Positions 25,524-35,527 of a stretch of DNA of 64,000 nt are shown here, in pieces. This DNA is from Bacillota bacterium (GTDB lineage: Bacteria; Sysuimicrobiota; Sysuimicrobiia; Sysuimicrobiales; Segetimicrobiaceae). Position 1 is the first letter of the stretch, and every line of letters starts with the position of its first letter. The notes under the pieces were generated by a model. That model saw nothing but the letters and a program-made list of their open reading frames with translations. It was not told the DNA's origin and ran no database searches. The stretch is from NCBI GenBank assembly GCA_021324975.1, contig JAJPIA010000029.1, positions 1 through 64,000 of the forward strand, written 5' to 3'. The position numbers and the translations under genes were made by a program.

Positions 25524-27437
25524 GTGGGCTGGTGGATTCTCGCCGCGCTCCTCCTGATCTGGAACCTGGTCACCCTGCTCCCGAAAGGCCAGCCGGCGGT
25601 CACGATTCCCTATACCACGTTCCTCGAGCAGGTGCGGGCGCACAACGTCACCAGCATCCGCGTGGATGGGACGCAGATCACCGGCCGGTTCGCTCACCCG
25701 ATCCCGTGGCCGCCGGCTCAACACCCGCCGTCGGCTCCGAAGACCGGTGCGGGCGCCGGTCCCGCGCCGCCGGCCTACGGGTCCTTCGTCACGCAGTTTC
25801 CCCAGGCGATTGGCGATCCAGGCCTCATGCCGCTCCTGCAGGCGACCAACGTGCCGGTGACCGTGGCGCCGCCGCCCAATCCGCTGCTCGGCCTATTCCT
25901 GACGAGCGCGCTCCCGGCATTACTCTTCATCGGGCTGCTGGTGTTCATGGGCCGGCAGGCCGCCCGCGCCCAGGGAGGAGTTTTGAATTTTGGACGGATC
26001 ATGCCACGGCGGTACACGCTCGATCAGGCCCGCGTCACCTTCGCCGACGTTGCCGGCGAGGACGAGGCCAAAGCCGCGCTTGTGGAAGTCGTAGACTTCC
26101 TACAGCATCCCAAGAAGTACCTCGATCTCGGCGCCCGGATCCCGCGCGGCGTTATGCTGGTGGGGCCCCCGGGAACGGGGAAAACGCTGCTGGCCCGCGC
26201 CGTCGCGGGCGAAGCCGGCGTGCCATTCCTCAGCCTGAGCGCTTCCGAGTTCGTCCAGATGTTCGTCGGCGTCGGCGCGAGCCGGGTGAGGGACTTGTTC
26301 GCCCAGGCCAAAAAGGTAGCGCCTGCGATCGTGTTCATCGACGAGATGGACGCGGTCGGGCGCCGGCGCGGGGCCGGCGTCGGCACCGTGAACGATGAAC
26401 GGGAGCAGACGCTCAACCAGTTTCTCGTGGAGATGGACGGGTTCGACCAGCGTCACGAGATTATCGTGCTCGCCGCGACCAACCGCCCGGACGTCTTGGA
26501 CCCCGCGCTCCTGCGTCCCGGTCGATTTGACCGGCAGGTCACGGTTGGGCTCCCGGATCGGCGGGGCCGCGAAGAGATCCTGCGCATCCACACCAAGCAC
26601 CTTCCCCTTGCACCCGACGTGGATTTGGAGGTGCTATCGCGGGAGACACCGGGGTTTAGCGGCGCCGATCTGGCCAACCTGGCCAATGAGGCCGCCCTCG
26701 CCGCCGCGCACCACACGCACCATCAGGTGACGCGGGCCGACTTCGCGGAAGCCCTGGACAAGATCGTGCTGGGCGGCGTCCGCTCGGTCCTGCTGAGCCC
26801 CCAGGACCGGCGCGTCGTCGCCTATCATGAAGGCGGCCACGCCGTGGTTGCCTGGCTGCTGCCGGCCGCCGATCCCGTCCGGAGGGTCACGATCATTCCG
26901 CACGGGCGGGCGCTCGGCGTCACCGAGCAACTCCCCGGCGAAGACCGCTACAATTACAGCCGGGAGTACCTGCTCGCCCGCCTCGCCGTGATGCTGGGAG
27001 GCCGTGCCGCGGAGGAGCTGGCCGTGGGCGACATCACGACCGGCGCGGAGAACGACCTCATCGAAGCCACGCGGCTCGCCAGGCGGATGGTCACGCGCTG
27101 GGGCATGGGGAGTCAGGGGCCGCTGGCGTTCGACGCCGATGAACAACAACCGTTTCTCGGCTATAGCCTCTCCCACGGACGCGACTACAGCGAGGACACC
27201 GCCGCCCGCATCGATCGCGACATTCGCGCGATTATCGAAGAGCGCCAAGGCTTTGTCAGGCGGCTCTTGACCGGCGCTCGCGATCGGCTGGACCGGCTCG
27301 CGGAGTTCCTGCTCCAGGAGGAGACGATCGGCGAGGAAATCTTCCTGCGCGTCCTCGGTCCCCGTCCGAGCAGCCGCGCAAAAATCCCGCCCGAAGGTGC
27401 ACCGCCGGATGGCGTGAACCCGCAGCGTCTAACATAG
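25524..27437 (+). CDS. ftsH: ATP-dependent zinc metalloprotease FtsH
   Basis: A 637-residue membrane AAA protease. Transmembrane segments lie at residues 2-19 and 122-142. AAA motifs are Walker A GPPGTGKT (214-221), Walker [11 protein letters not shown] and second region of homology RPGRFDRQV. The zinc motif is HEGGH (HEAGH in most homologues), with a later Glu in TTGAENDL. The periplasmic loop is unusually Pro-rich. It degrades misfolded membrane proteins and regulators. The GTG at 25524 abuts the first membrane helix, so the true start may be a CTG about 42 bases upstream. Confidence 0.93.
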   Translation: MGWWILAALLLIWNLVTLLPKGQPAVTIPYTTFLEQVRAHNVTSIRVDGTQITGRFAHPIPWPPAQHPPSAPKTGAGAGPAPPAYGSFVTQFPQAIGDPGLMPLLQATNVPVTVAPPPNPLLGLFLTSALPALLFIGLLVFMGRQAARAQGGVLNFGRIMPRRYTLDQARVTFADVAGEDEAKAALVEVVDFLQHPKKYLDLGARIPRGVMLVGPPGTGKTLLARAVAGEAGVPFLSLSASEFVQMFVGVGASRVRDLFAQAKKVAPAIVFIDEMDAVGRRRGAGVGTVNDEREQTLNQFLVEMDGFDQRHEIIVLAATNRPDVLDPALLRPGRFDRQVTVGLPDRRGREEILRIHTKHLPLAPDVDLEVLSRETPGFSGADLANLANEAALAAAHHTHHQVTRADFAEALDKIVLGGVRSVLLSPQDRRVVAYHEGGHAVVAWLLPAADPVRRVTIIPHGRALGVTEQLPGEDRYNYSREYLLARLAVMLGGRAAEELAVGDITTGAENDLIEATRLARRMVTRWGMGSQGPLAFDADEQQPFLGYSLSHGRDYSEDTAARIDRDIRAIIEERQGFVRRLLTGARDRLDRLAEFLLQEETIGEEIFLRVLGPRPSSRAKIPPEGAPPDGVNPQRLT

Positions 27438-27576
27438 CGTCGCCGCCTTCTTTAGTGGTGGATCATGCCTCGGAGTTTAGCCACGGTTAAGCGGTTTAGT
27501 ATGCACGAACGTCTAGGTAAATTGAGTTTCGGGCACGTAAATATGGCGTTCGATCTGCGGCCATGTCGCGCTGCGG

Positions 27577-30210
27577 GTGATCGGGATGGGGAGCCGTCGA
27601 ATCAAGCCGCGCCCGAGTTCAAGCTCCTATGGCGCCGACGCTGGGAGCACGTCCGCGTGCTCCGGCCGTGAGAGTCCCGCGGCGCCCGGCGCGCTTCCCC
27701 GGGGCGCGGCCGAAACTCACTATCGAAGTCTCGTCGAGACCATGCCTGTGGGTCTTTGCCGCGTCACTCGGGACGGCACGTTTTTGCATGCGAACCTGGC
27801 CTTTTTGCGAATCATGGGATACCCGAGCCTCGCGGCGCTCCAGAAGATCGACGCGCGCGCCCTGTACGTGAACCCCGCGGACCGCGACCGATGGACGACC
27901 GAGCTGATGGAGAACGGCCAGTTCACGGACTTCGAAGTACAGGTGCGCCGAAGCGACGGGGCGGTCATCTGGGTGTGGGCGAGCGTGCGCGCCGTGTTGG
28001 ACCCCATAGTGCAGGCGCTTTGCTATGAGAGCGTGGTGGTAGACATCTCGCCACGGAAGCGTGCGGAGGCCGAGACGCGGAATCGTGCACTGCAGCTGGA
28101 GATGTTTGCCGAAGTGGGCCGGCGGCTTCGCCAGGCCGACCGCGTCGAGGAAATGTATCCGATCCTCGTCGATGCGGCCATGGACCTGCTCCAGGCCCAG
28201 CACGGGGTCTTGAACCTCATCGACGCGGACCGGGAGCGATTCACGACGGTCTACTGGGCGGGCGCCATGAAGGACGCGACGGGACAGACCTTCCCGGTGG
28301 CCGGGAGTTTCTCTGGGCGCGTCATCGCCACCGGGGCGCCCCATGTGGCCGACGATATCGCACGGGAAGAGCGCCTCCCCTGGCTGCGCCCCGCGTACTA
28401 CGAGACCTTGGGGCCGGCCGTGATCGTGCCCGTGCAGTCGGAGCACGGCACAATCGGAACGCTATCGTTGGGCCGCGCCAGGAACGGCGGGCTGCGTCCG
28501 TTCCTCGATTCCGAGGTGCGCCTGGTGCGCGCCCTGGCGGAGATCGGGGGCACGGCGATCCGCCGAGCGCAGCTCCACGACAATCTCGAGCAGGCGTACC
28601 TGCAGATGGTCCTTGCCCTCGCTCGTACCGTCGATGCACGGGACTCTTACACCGGAAGCCACAGCGAGCACCTCGCCATCTGGACGGAGGCGGTGGCGCG
28701 CGAACTCGGCTGCGGGGAGGAGGAGCGGCGCGCGATCCGGTGGGGCGCGTTGCTGCATGACATCGGCAAGATCGGCGTCCCGGACGAGATCTTGAGGAAG
28801 CCCGGCGCGCTCACGGACAATGAGTGGGCGGTCATGCGGAGGCACCCATCGATCGGGGAAGAGATTCTGCAGCCGGTCGAACGCATGGTCCCGGTGGCGG
28901 CGCTGGTGCGGCATCACCAGGAGCGTTGGGATGGCACCGGCTATCCGGACGGTCTTCGCGGCAAGGTAATCCCGCTCGGCGCCCGGATCATCGCGGTGGC
29001 CGACGCCTACAGCGCGATGATGGACGATCGCGCCTATCGGAAAGGGCGGAGAAAGGAGGAGGCGCTCCAGGTTCTGCGTCGAGGGGCCGGCACGCAGTTC
29101 GATCCTCGGGTAGTAGATGTCTTTTGTCGCATCCTCGAGGAGGGGATGGTGCCCGGGGCGCCGTTGCAGGCCGAGGAGGACACGGCCGCGCGCCCCGCGG
29201 TCCAGGCGATTGCCAGATCGCTGACGCAGGTGCGGCAGGCCGGCCGGCTTATGCCCGCCATGGCCGACGTAGCGAAACGCCTGCTGAGGCCGCTGGACCT
29301 GGCCATGGTGCTGGAGGAGATCCTGAGCCAGATCCAAGACGTCTTCGCGTATCCCATGTGCGCGATTTGCCTCCTGGACGAGCACCGACAAGAACTCCGG
29401 GTCGTGGCCCAGCGGGGTCACGACCCCGCTGCGCTCCCGCTTCGCGTGCGGGAGAACGGGGTGCTTCGCTGGGTCGCCCGCGACGGCCGTCCATACTACG
29501 CGGCCAACGCGGCGCGCGATCCGCTGTGCGCGGTCGAGGTGGCCGGCACGGCCTCCCAGGTCGCGTACCCGCTGATCGTCGACGGGCGGGTGATCGGGGC
29601 GCTCCACGTCGCAAGTCCCGTGCCGGACGCGTTTCCGTCGGACGTACGGGATGTCCTCGAGACCTTTGCGACGTTGGCGGGCTTGGCCATCCTCCGCGCG
29701 CGACGGGACGACGAGCTCCAGCGACTGGCGCTCACGGACGGTCTCACGGGCCTGGCCAACCATCGGGCGCTGTGGGACACGCTGGAGCGCGAGGTCGCGA
29801 GGGCTCGGCGGGACGCCCGGCCGTTGTCAGTCGTCATCGTGGAAATCGACCAGTTCAAAGTCACCAACGATCGCTTCGGCCACCTCGAAGGGGACGCGAT
29901 GCTCCGCGCGGTTGCGCAGGAGCTTACCCGGCATACGCGTGCCGGAGACCTGGCGGCGCGATTTGGCGGCGACGAGTTTGTCCTCGTTCTCCCCGGCGCG
30001 TCCAAGGCCGAGGCCGTGCAGATCGCCGAGCGAATCCGCGGCCGTACCGCGGACATCCGTCGGGGGACGGAAGGGACGCGACTGACGGTCAGCCTCGGCG
30101 TGGCCGGCCTGCCGGACGATGGCGACGAACCGAGGGCGCTCGTCGAGGCCGCCGATCACGCGATGTATCAGGCGAAGTACATCGGCGGCAATCGGGTCAA
30201 CGTCGCCTGA
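27577..30210 (+). CDS. PAS-GAF-HD-GYP-GAF-GGDEF cyclic-di-GMP enzyme
   Basis: An 877-residue signalling protein with approximate domains PAS 48-165, GAF 175-335, HD-GYP 340-520, GAF 560-700 and GGDEF 710-877. The HD-GYP metal/catalytic motifs HDIGK and HHQERWDGTGYPDG are intact, so it should hydrolyse c-di-GMP. The cyclase motif GGDEF and inhibitory RxxD site (RAGD, five residues before GGDEF) are also intact, so it should make c-di-GMP. There is no membrane segment, so it is cytosolic. The start could be GTG 27577 or ATG 27586. Confidence 0.92.
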   Translation: MIGMGSRRIKPRPSSSSYGADAGSTSACSGRESPAAPGALPRGAAETHYRSLVETMPVGLCRVTRDGTFLHANLAFLRIMGYPSLAALQKIDARALYVNPADRDRWTTELMENGQFTDFEVQVRRSDGAVIWVWASVRAVLDPIVQALCYESVVVDISPRKRAEAETRNRALQLEMFAEVGRRLRQADRVEEMYPILVDAAMDLLQAQHGVLNLIDADRERFTTVYWAGAMKDATGQTFPVAGSFSGRVIATGAPHVADDIAREERLPWLRPAYYETLGPAVIVPVQSEHGTIGTLSLGRARNGGLRPFLDSEVRLVRALAEIGGTAIRRAQLHDNLEQAYLQMVLALARTVDARDSYTGSHSEHLAIWTEAVARELGCGEEERRAIRWGALLHDIGKIGVPDEILRKPGALTDNEWAVMRRHPSIGEEILQPVERMVPVAALVRHHQERWDGTGYPDGLRGKVIPLGARIIAVADAYSAMMDDRAYRKGRRKEEALQVLRRGAGTQFDPRVVDVFCRILEEGMVPGAPLQAEEDTAARPAVQAIARSLTQVRQAGRLMPAMADVAKRLLRPLDLAMVLEEILSQIQDVFAYPMCAICLLDEHRQELRVVAQRGHDPAALPLRVRENGVLRWVARDGRPYYAANAARDPLCAVEVAGTASQVAYPLIVDGRVIGALHVASPVPDAFPSDVRDVLETFATLAGLAILRARRDDELQRLALTDGLTGLANHRALWDTLEREVARARRDARPLSVVIVEIDQFKVTNDRFGHLEGDAMLRAVAQELTRHTRAGDLAARFGGDEFVLVLPGASKAEAVQIAERIRGRTADIRRGTEGTRLTVSLGVAGLPDDGDEPRALVEAADHAMYQAKYIGGNRVNVA

Positions 30211-30433
30211 CGGCCCGCCGACCCCCACGGGCCCTCGCGGATCGTGCATGGCGCGGTTCGTGCGGTGCCGTCCACAATCGCGACCTGAACGCCGCGTACA
30301 GTACCGGATGGAGGCCTGCGATTGCTCGCCGTCGCCGCGGGGCACGCGGAGACGTTGACTGTTCATCGAGAGACCGTCAGCCCCCACTGGGAGCCGCGCT
30401 CAATTGAGATCCCGGCTTAAGCCGTGGAGAATG

Positions 30434-30901
30434 TCAAAGCGTCTTCCGGTAATGGACACACCGGTCAACGACGGCGTAACCCAGCGCCTCGTGGACGCGT
30501 TGGGACAGGATGTTGTCGATCCACGTGTCGGACGCGATCTCCCGGCATCCCTGGCGACGCGCCCACACTTCGGCGGCCGCCAGGAGTTGCCGGCCTATCC
30601 CGCGGCGCCGCTGATCCTCGACCACATACCAGCCCTCGATGAAGCCGACGGGATGTGACGGATCGCAGCCGTCCGCGTGAGAGCGCAGCCCGACCTCGAG
30701 AAACCCGATCAACCTGCCGCCGTCTGCCTCCGCGACGAGATAGACGAGCGGCATCGTGGAGGACCCCCGGCCGGCAAGCACCGGGCCGAGTTCGCTCGCA
30801 TGCTCGTCGGCGGAGGTTGTGGGCCACAGCGCCTCCTGTAGCCGCGCGAGTTGGGCGCAGTCCGACGGCTCAGCGCGCCTGATGCGGACGGCGGGATTCA
30901 T
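30434..30901 (-). CDS. GNAT acetyltransferase, AAC(6')-I-like
   Basis: A 155-residue GNAT protein. The run SHADGCDPSHPVGFIEGWYV, the acetyl-CoA loop QRRRGIGRQLL, and ASDTWIDN through ALGYAVVDRCVHYRK follow the pattern of aminoglycoside 6'-N-acetyltransferases. It might confer low-level aminoglycoside modification or act on a natural amine. Activity and resistance cannot be inferred from this alone. It is a monocistron convergent with the c-di-GMP enzyme. Confidence 0.82.
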   Translation of the reverse strand: MNPAVRIRRAEPSDCAQLARLQEALWPTTSADEHASELGPVLAGRGSSTMPLVYLVAEADGGRLIGFLEVGLRSHADGCDPSHPVGFIEGWYVVEDQRRRGIGRQLLAAAEVWARRQGCREIASDTWIDNILSQRVHEALGYAVVDRCVHYRKTL

Positions 30902-30970
30902 GATGGTAATCCTTTCTAACGCGTGTGCATGCGTCCGGCGGACGTGCGCATCGCCGTCATGCCCGCGCCG

Positions 30971-31252
30971 TCACGCGCGATCGTATACCCGTTGCTCCAG
31001 CCGAACGTTCACCGTGTCGCCGGCGCCCTTTCCGATCGCGCGGCGGACACTCGCTTTCACCGGCAGCATGTGCGTGCCATCACCCCTGGCCATGAACGAG
31101 GCTCTAAACGGGTGGCCGTCAATGGTGCCGCGGACCTTGACCAGGCCCCGTGTCCCAAAGAACGCCACTGACTCCGGCCACACCAGATACGTCCAACTGC
31201 CCTTGCCGGGGTTCCGTCGAAGCCTTGCCGTGAAGCGCTTGGGTAGCCGCAT
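30971..31252 (-). CDS. DUF1905-family small protein
   Basis: A 93-residue beta-rich protein. The block [32 protein letters not shown], then [26 protein letters not shown], matches DUF1905, often found alone or fused to YdeI-like domains. GGAGG lies seven bases upstream of the ATG at 31252. It sits 69 bp upstream of the acetyltransferase on the same strand. Function is unknown. Confidence 0.75.
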   Translation of the reverse strand: MRLPKRFTARLRRNPGKGSWTYLVWPESVAFFGTRGLVKVRGTIDGHPFRASFMARGDGTHMLPVKASVRRAIGKGAGDTVNVRLEQRVYDRA

Positions 31253-31482
31253 TTGTTCGCCTCCACCGACCGCGTCATATCGGGTTCCCGTGTGCACACC
31301 GTGGTCCCGTCCCGTAGTCGTTGGGCAAGGAGAAAAATCGACGGTGCCGACATTCAGCATAACAGCCGGATGCTGTAGTGTACCGCCGCGCAACGCGCAT
31401 CGTGAAGAAGGGAGCATTCAGGGGTGCCGATCACGGCCTCGGCGCCCATGATGACCGTGATGAAGTCATCTCCCGTGAGCGC

Positions 31483-32370
31483 CTATTTGACGGTACTGCG
31501 CAGCGCGCCGGGGACGGCTTCCGGATCGCCCACCGCCTTCGGGTGGAGCGGCGTGAAGCCGGCGTCTCTGAGAATCCGCGACCCTTCGGGACCCAGGAGA
31601 AACCGGACAAACGCGACCGCACCGTCCGGATTGGGCGCGTGCCGCACGACGGTCACGGTGTACTCCGCGTTGAGCGTGATCGCTGCCGGGGGCGTAATGT
31701 ACGGGATGTGCGCTGAGACGGCCTCGATGGAGTAGAAGAAGCCCGCATCGAGCTGCCCGGTTTCCAGCCGGCCGATGAGCGTCTCCTCCGGGAAGATCTG
31801 AGAGGGATTCTCGTCCGGTCCGAGCACATCCGCCGCGAGGGCGGGGCGATGATAGTATTGGGCCGCTCGTTGCATGAACTGGATCGTCAAGGTACCTTTT
31901 GGATCGAGCGCGGGATCCGTCCGCCCGAGGCGGAATCCCGGACGCGCCATGACGCCGTACCAGGCGCTCGACTTCAGGTCCGCCGCGAACCGGCTCTGGG
32001 GATTGTATCCGATCACGAGCGGTGAGGTCGCGAAGCTCGTGTACCAGCGGACCCAGTCCCCGTTCTGCGACCCCATGAGCCGGGAGTTGACCGCCGGCAC
32101 CGCGCTGATGAATACGTCCGCCCGCCGAAGCTTGTCCTTGATCTGGTTGGCAAGGGCGACCGATCCCGCGGCAAACCCGCGAAACTGTTCCCCGGTCGCC
32201 TGGCCGAACGCCGGGCCGATGCGATTCTCCATGACGTTCACGAGCGATCCGGCGTAGAGAACGGAGACCGGGGTCGGGCCGGCGTCGACCGCCGCGGTTT
32301 GTTGAACTGCGGCCGTCGCAGCGATCGCGACGACGGCTACAGTCGCCCGCCATAGCTGTACCGGAAACAA
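31483..32370 (-). CDS. Molybdate/tungstate-type ABC substrate-binding protein
   Basis: About 295 residues. A signal peptide is present (hydrophobic run TVAVVAIAATAAV). The mature part begins with the VLYAGSLVNVMENRIGPAF block, typical of ModA/WtpA anion-binding proteins, and ends in VAFVRFLLGPEGSRILRDAGF. A TTG at 32370, with GGAGG seven bases upstream, gives a proper signal peptide; an ATG at 32406 would add twelve residues. No permease or ATPase is adjacent, so this is another orphan binding protein. Confidence 0.83.
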   Translation of the reverse strand: MFPVQLWRATVAVVAIAATAAVQQTAAVDAGPTPVSVLYAGSLVNVMENRIGPAFGQATGEQFRGFAAGSVALANQIKDKLRRADVFISAVPAVNSRLMGSQNGDWVRWYTSFATSPLVIGYNPQSRFAADLKSSAWYGVMARPGFRLGRTDPALDPKGTLTIQFMQRAAQYYHRPALAADVLGPDENPSQIFPEETLIGRLETGQLDAGFFYSIEAVSAHIPYITPPAAITLNAEYTVTVVRHAPNPDGAVAFVRFLLGPEGSRILRDAGFTPLHPKAVGDPEAVPGALRSTVK

Positions 32371-32549
32371 GATTTCGCCTCCAACGCATTGACAGGGGCA
32401 TGTCATGAATTCCTTACTTATGGCACGTATACTTGACCTCCTCCGCGCGCCGATCCCGCGGCGCCGCCCGTCGGTGCGCGAGGCAAACTCGGCGCAACGT
32501 GTCCTCGCCTCTGCGCCGCATTGCCTGCCAGACCCGGGGAGAACGGGTG

Positions 32550-32715
32550 ATGATCGGACGGCTTGTGGCGCTATCGATATGCGCAGTCTTCCTCGTGAGC
32601 ACCGCGGCATTCGCGACGGACACGCTGCGGCCGGATCAGATCGCCGCGATCGATGCCGGAATCCGGCACGCGATGCGGCAGCATCACATCCCGTCCGTGG
32701 TGCTCGCGGTCGAGT
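32550..32715 (+). pseudogene. N-terminal stub of a class C beta-lactamase-like serine hydrolase
   Basis: About 55 residues. An ATG at 32550 gives a signal peptide (MIGRLVALSICAVFLVSTAAF) and then IAAIDAGIRHAMRQHHIPSVVLAVE, the opening of the family. The frame then runs into sequence with no homology and stops. The SxxK catalytic region and everything after it are missing. The truncation point lies about 60 bp before the stop of the opposing amidohydrolase fossil. Confidence 0.65.
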
Positions 32716-32772
32716 GGATATCTTACGTTCTCTTTCGCATTGGCGGCGCCCGCGGGCCGAAAGCTTCCCTTG

Positions 32773-33823
32773 TTAAGCTGGCAGCCGGTAGATGTGTTTT
32801 GGATTCTCAATACCGATGCTTTGGGCGAGATCGGGGGGCAAGGCATTGATGATTTGTCGAACGCGATCAAGCCTCTGGTAATCGCGAAAGTCGTAGAATT
32901 GATCGCTACCGATAGCGAAGCGTTTTGGAAAAGTTCGGAAAAGCGCAAGCCAATCTGGTTTCAAGCGTCCGTTAGCCCCGGTGAGTGGCGCAGTCGCAGG
33001 TGTCCCAAGATGGTCTGATTTCAAGGTCATGAAGAGATTAGGATGCCGTTCCAGTAACCCGTTCATCAACTCCACTGTGCGCTGGCCCGTGCGATCCCAA
33101 CCTGCGTGCAACCATACGATTCGTGCTTGTCGGTTGTACGACAGCAGCCGCTCCAAATGAAATATATTCTCATTCGGACCTTCGGTGATAGCCTCCATGT
33201 GGACACCAATGGGCATAGAGTACCGCGCTGCAATTTCCGTCAGGGCAAGCAGGAGCGGATGATCGGCGGGCGTGGTCTGGTGTGCCTGGGCCGCCTGACA
33301 TCTGCGTGCCACTAGGCAAGACTTCCGCGCCCAATTCCGCAAAAGCGGCGGCCCCGGCCTCGGCTATGGCGGTGGCCTCCGTGCGGAATCGGTCAAGCAC
33401 TTCCGGTGGTACAGCGTCGGCCGGAGTGCGCCGGAGTACCCCGTTCAGTACCTCACCCCCGGCTGCAAATGCAAATCGATCCGGTGCTTGAGTTACGAAG
33501 GAAAGTTCAATCTCGCGGTATTGTCTCGGTTCGCCCACCGCAGGCGGAGGCGCCAGTACTGTCCGCGTAATGCCGTGGGCATTCATAGTTTCCACGATGC
33601 TCCCTGCCGATGGCACGACTCCAGTTTGCGCGTTCCTTACTGGATGCACATGAAGATCGATGAATGGCGCTCCGCCCTGCGAGGCCTCGGGCTTCGAGGA
33701 GTGCGAGGGGTTCGAGGGTTGCGGGTTCGAGGGTTGCGGACTGCTCTTCGCATTAAGCACGAAGCCGAAGAGGGCTCCAACAAGCATCTCACGGCGTCCG
33801 ATGCCAATGGGCTGTGCCGGCAT
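32773..33823 (-). pseudogene. Amidohydrolase (amidohydro_2 type), frameshifted
   Basis: Two frames together make one TIM-barrel amidohydrolase of about 345 residues. The first (from ATG 33823) has a signal-like N-terminus, a Ser/Pro/Asn linker, and the metal motif FIDLHVHPV. The second continues with PADHPLLLALTEIAARYSMPIGVHMEA and ends after FAIGSDQFYDF. The change of frame is near 33290-33320. A single-base indel would explain it, so it may be either a recent pseudogene or a sequencing error. GAGGGG precedes the start. Confidence 0.7.
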
Positions 33824-34372
33824 AAAATTTTCATCCCCTCGTCAGAGTTGGCTGTGTGCTGGAATTTCCATTTTGGTCCCTGGACGCCTTCCATCAGAAG
33901 AGCCTTTCCGGCCTTTTGCCCAACCACCGCCTGGCAGTTCCCTACGAAAGCCCATTCGCGTCCTCCCAAGAACTCTGGCGTCCAGTATGGCCGCGTTGGC
34001 AGCCGATTTCTGAGACACCGTCTCCGCTGCAGCCCCATGGCCGGCCGACTTTGCCGCGGCGAGCCTTTGCGTCAGCCTGCTGGCACCGATAGCGCAGTCA
34101 GCCGGCGTAGGATCGCCCCGAACAACCGCCGCGTCAGACGCCCTTCGGCCAGCAGGAGCCAACCCGAGAGTCCTCTCGCGCCGTCAAATTGGAAATCCGG
34201 GTTGATTCCGCTGGCTACACGCAAGCTCCAAAGCGCGTGGACCTACCAAGGGAGGAACCTGCGCCCGCACGCCCAATCGGGCTTTCGAGAGACGGGCGGA
34301 CAATCACCCGCTCGCAATGCCCGTCTTCGACACGATCGCGATGGTCGCATGATCTGCGCGGAGGGAGACGGC
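33824..34372. other. Region without a supported gene
   Basis: This 549-bp stretch has several open frames but none with a family signature. A minus-strand stretch (about 34030-33840) reads like real protein (PYWTPEFLGGREWAFVGN) but could not be assigned. It runs on into the start region of the amidohydrolase in another frame and may be a further fossil. Confidence 0.35.
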
Positions 34373-34912
34373 ATGGATTATGCTGGCGTGTACGACGTCC
34401 TCACTCAGGCGCGCCAACGCATTTTCGATTGGGTGCGTCCGTTAAGCCACGAGCAGTACACGCGACAGTTCCCATTTGGGCTCGGCACGCTGCGCGCCAC
34501 GTTGGTTGAGATCGCACGAGTGGAATTGTTCTATCGGATGCGCATGCGCGGCGAGCCGCTGCCGGCGCTTCCGCTCCAGGAGACCTTTCCGATCAGCGAG
34601 ACCAATCAGCCGACGTTTGCGGAGCTGGCGGAGACGTGGACCGAGCAATCAAAAGAGACCCGCAGCGCGCTGGCCCAGACCACGGACTGGAACGCACCCA
34701 TGCACCGGCGTGTCGAAGAAGGCGGCAAGACCGTCGTCTACACACTTCGCAAGGGGGAGATCGCGACGCAGATGCTTCTGCATGAAGTGCACCACCGCGC
34801 GCAGGCGATGGCCATGCTTCGCCAACTCGGCGTGCCCGCGCAAGACGTCGACTACGCCGGCTTCGTCGTTCGACGTGAGGAGCATCCGAACGACACGACA
34901 TCGCACGGATGA
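34373..34912 (+). CDS. DinB-family protein
   Basis: A 179-residue DinB four-helix protein. It contains FPFGLGTLRATLVEIARVELF and the metal-ligand helix LLHEVHHRAQAMAMLRQLG near residue 140, with two His that serve as metal ligands in the family. It closely resembles the island DinB at 55502 (shared IGLGSIRATLVHIA-like block and HEVHHRAQ motif), so these two are paralogues. The ATG at 34373 has GGAGGGAGA upstream. Confidence 0.87.
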   Translation: MDYAGVYDVLTQARQRIFDWVRPLSHEQYTRQFPFGLGTLRATLVEIARVELFYRMRMRGEPLPALPLQETFPISETNQPTFAELAETWTEQSKETRSALAQTTDWNAPMHRRVEEGGKTVVYTLRKGEIATQMLLHEVHHRAQAMAMLRQLGVPAQDVDYAGFVVRREEHPNDTTSHG

Positions 34913-35099
34913 CCGGGTGGTACTAGGATTCCGCCCATCGACCGATACTCGTCCGCACAATCCTCGTAGGGTTCGGACCCGAGTGCGAGTGTCGCTCCTT
35001 CTGTCATTCGGGCCCGCGCTCCCGATCTGGCCTCACTCATGAGCGCATGCTGGAACATCTCGTCGTGTCGCCCCACATCCGACCGACCGGTTCGAAGGA

Positions 35100-35480
35100 T
35101 CAGTCGAGCCTCAAGGTCGCAGCAAACTCATCGTCACTCCCAGCACTCTGTGTGCCGCCGGCCGTCCATCCACGCTGGATGGCATCCTGGATCGCTCGCC
35201 CCTGCGTTTCGTCGACCGCGATACCGAGCCGCGGCCATACGCGACCCTGAAGATCCCGGAACAATTCGATCTCCGCTTGGAGCGCATGGTACAAGGTGGT
35301 GCGGTCGAGTGTCGGGATCGTGCGCGTGAGACGGACGAGCACCGGAGTACTCAGTCGAGATTCAAGTCGACGATATCGCTCTCGATCGCGTCCCGCGTCC
35401 CATTCGGCGATGGGGACAAACGCGAGGCTCCTGATGCATGGAGCTTGCGAGGTGGCGGGGCACAGCGACGCTCGGGAAGA
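35100..35480 (-). pseudogene. C-terminal fragment, possible nucleotidyltransferase
   Basis: An open stretch of about 125 residues includes EWDAGRDRERYRRLESRL, then LDRTTLYHALQAEIELFRD. It resembles the helical C-terminal part of aminoglycoside-adenylyltransferase-like proteins. There is no N-terminal nucleotidyltransferase motif (GSxxxG...D), and the beginning is unlike any family. The assignment is tentative. Confidence 0.35.
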
Positions 35481-35527
35481 GACCGGCAACGCCGCGGCGT
35501 TGAAAAACGGGGGGAGTCATCTGCGCG

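Noticed and set aside
33690-33750. Short direct repeats (CGAGGGTT-like)
   Set aside because: They encode the Ser/Pro/Asn linker of the amidohydrolase and are better explained as low-complexity coding sequence.
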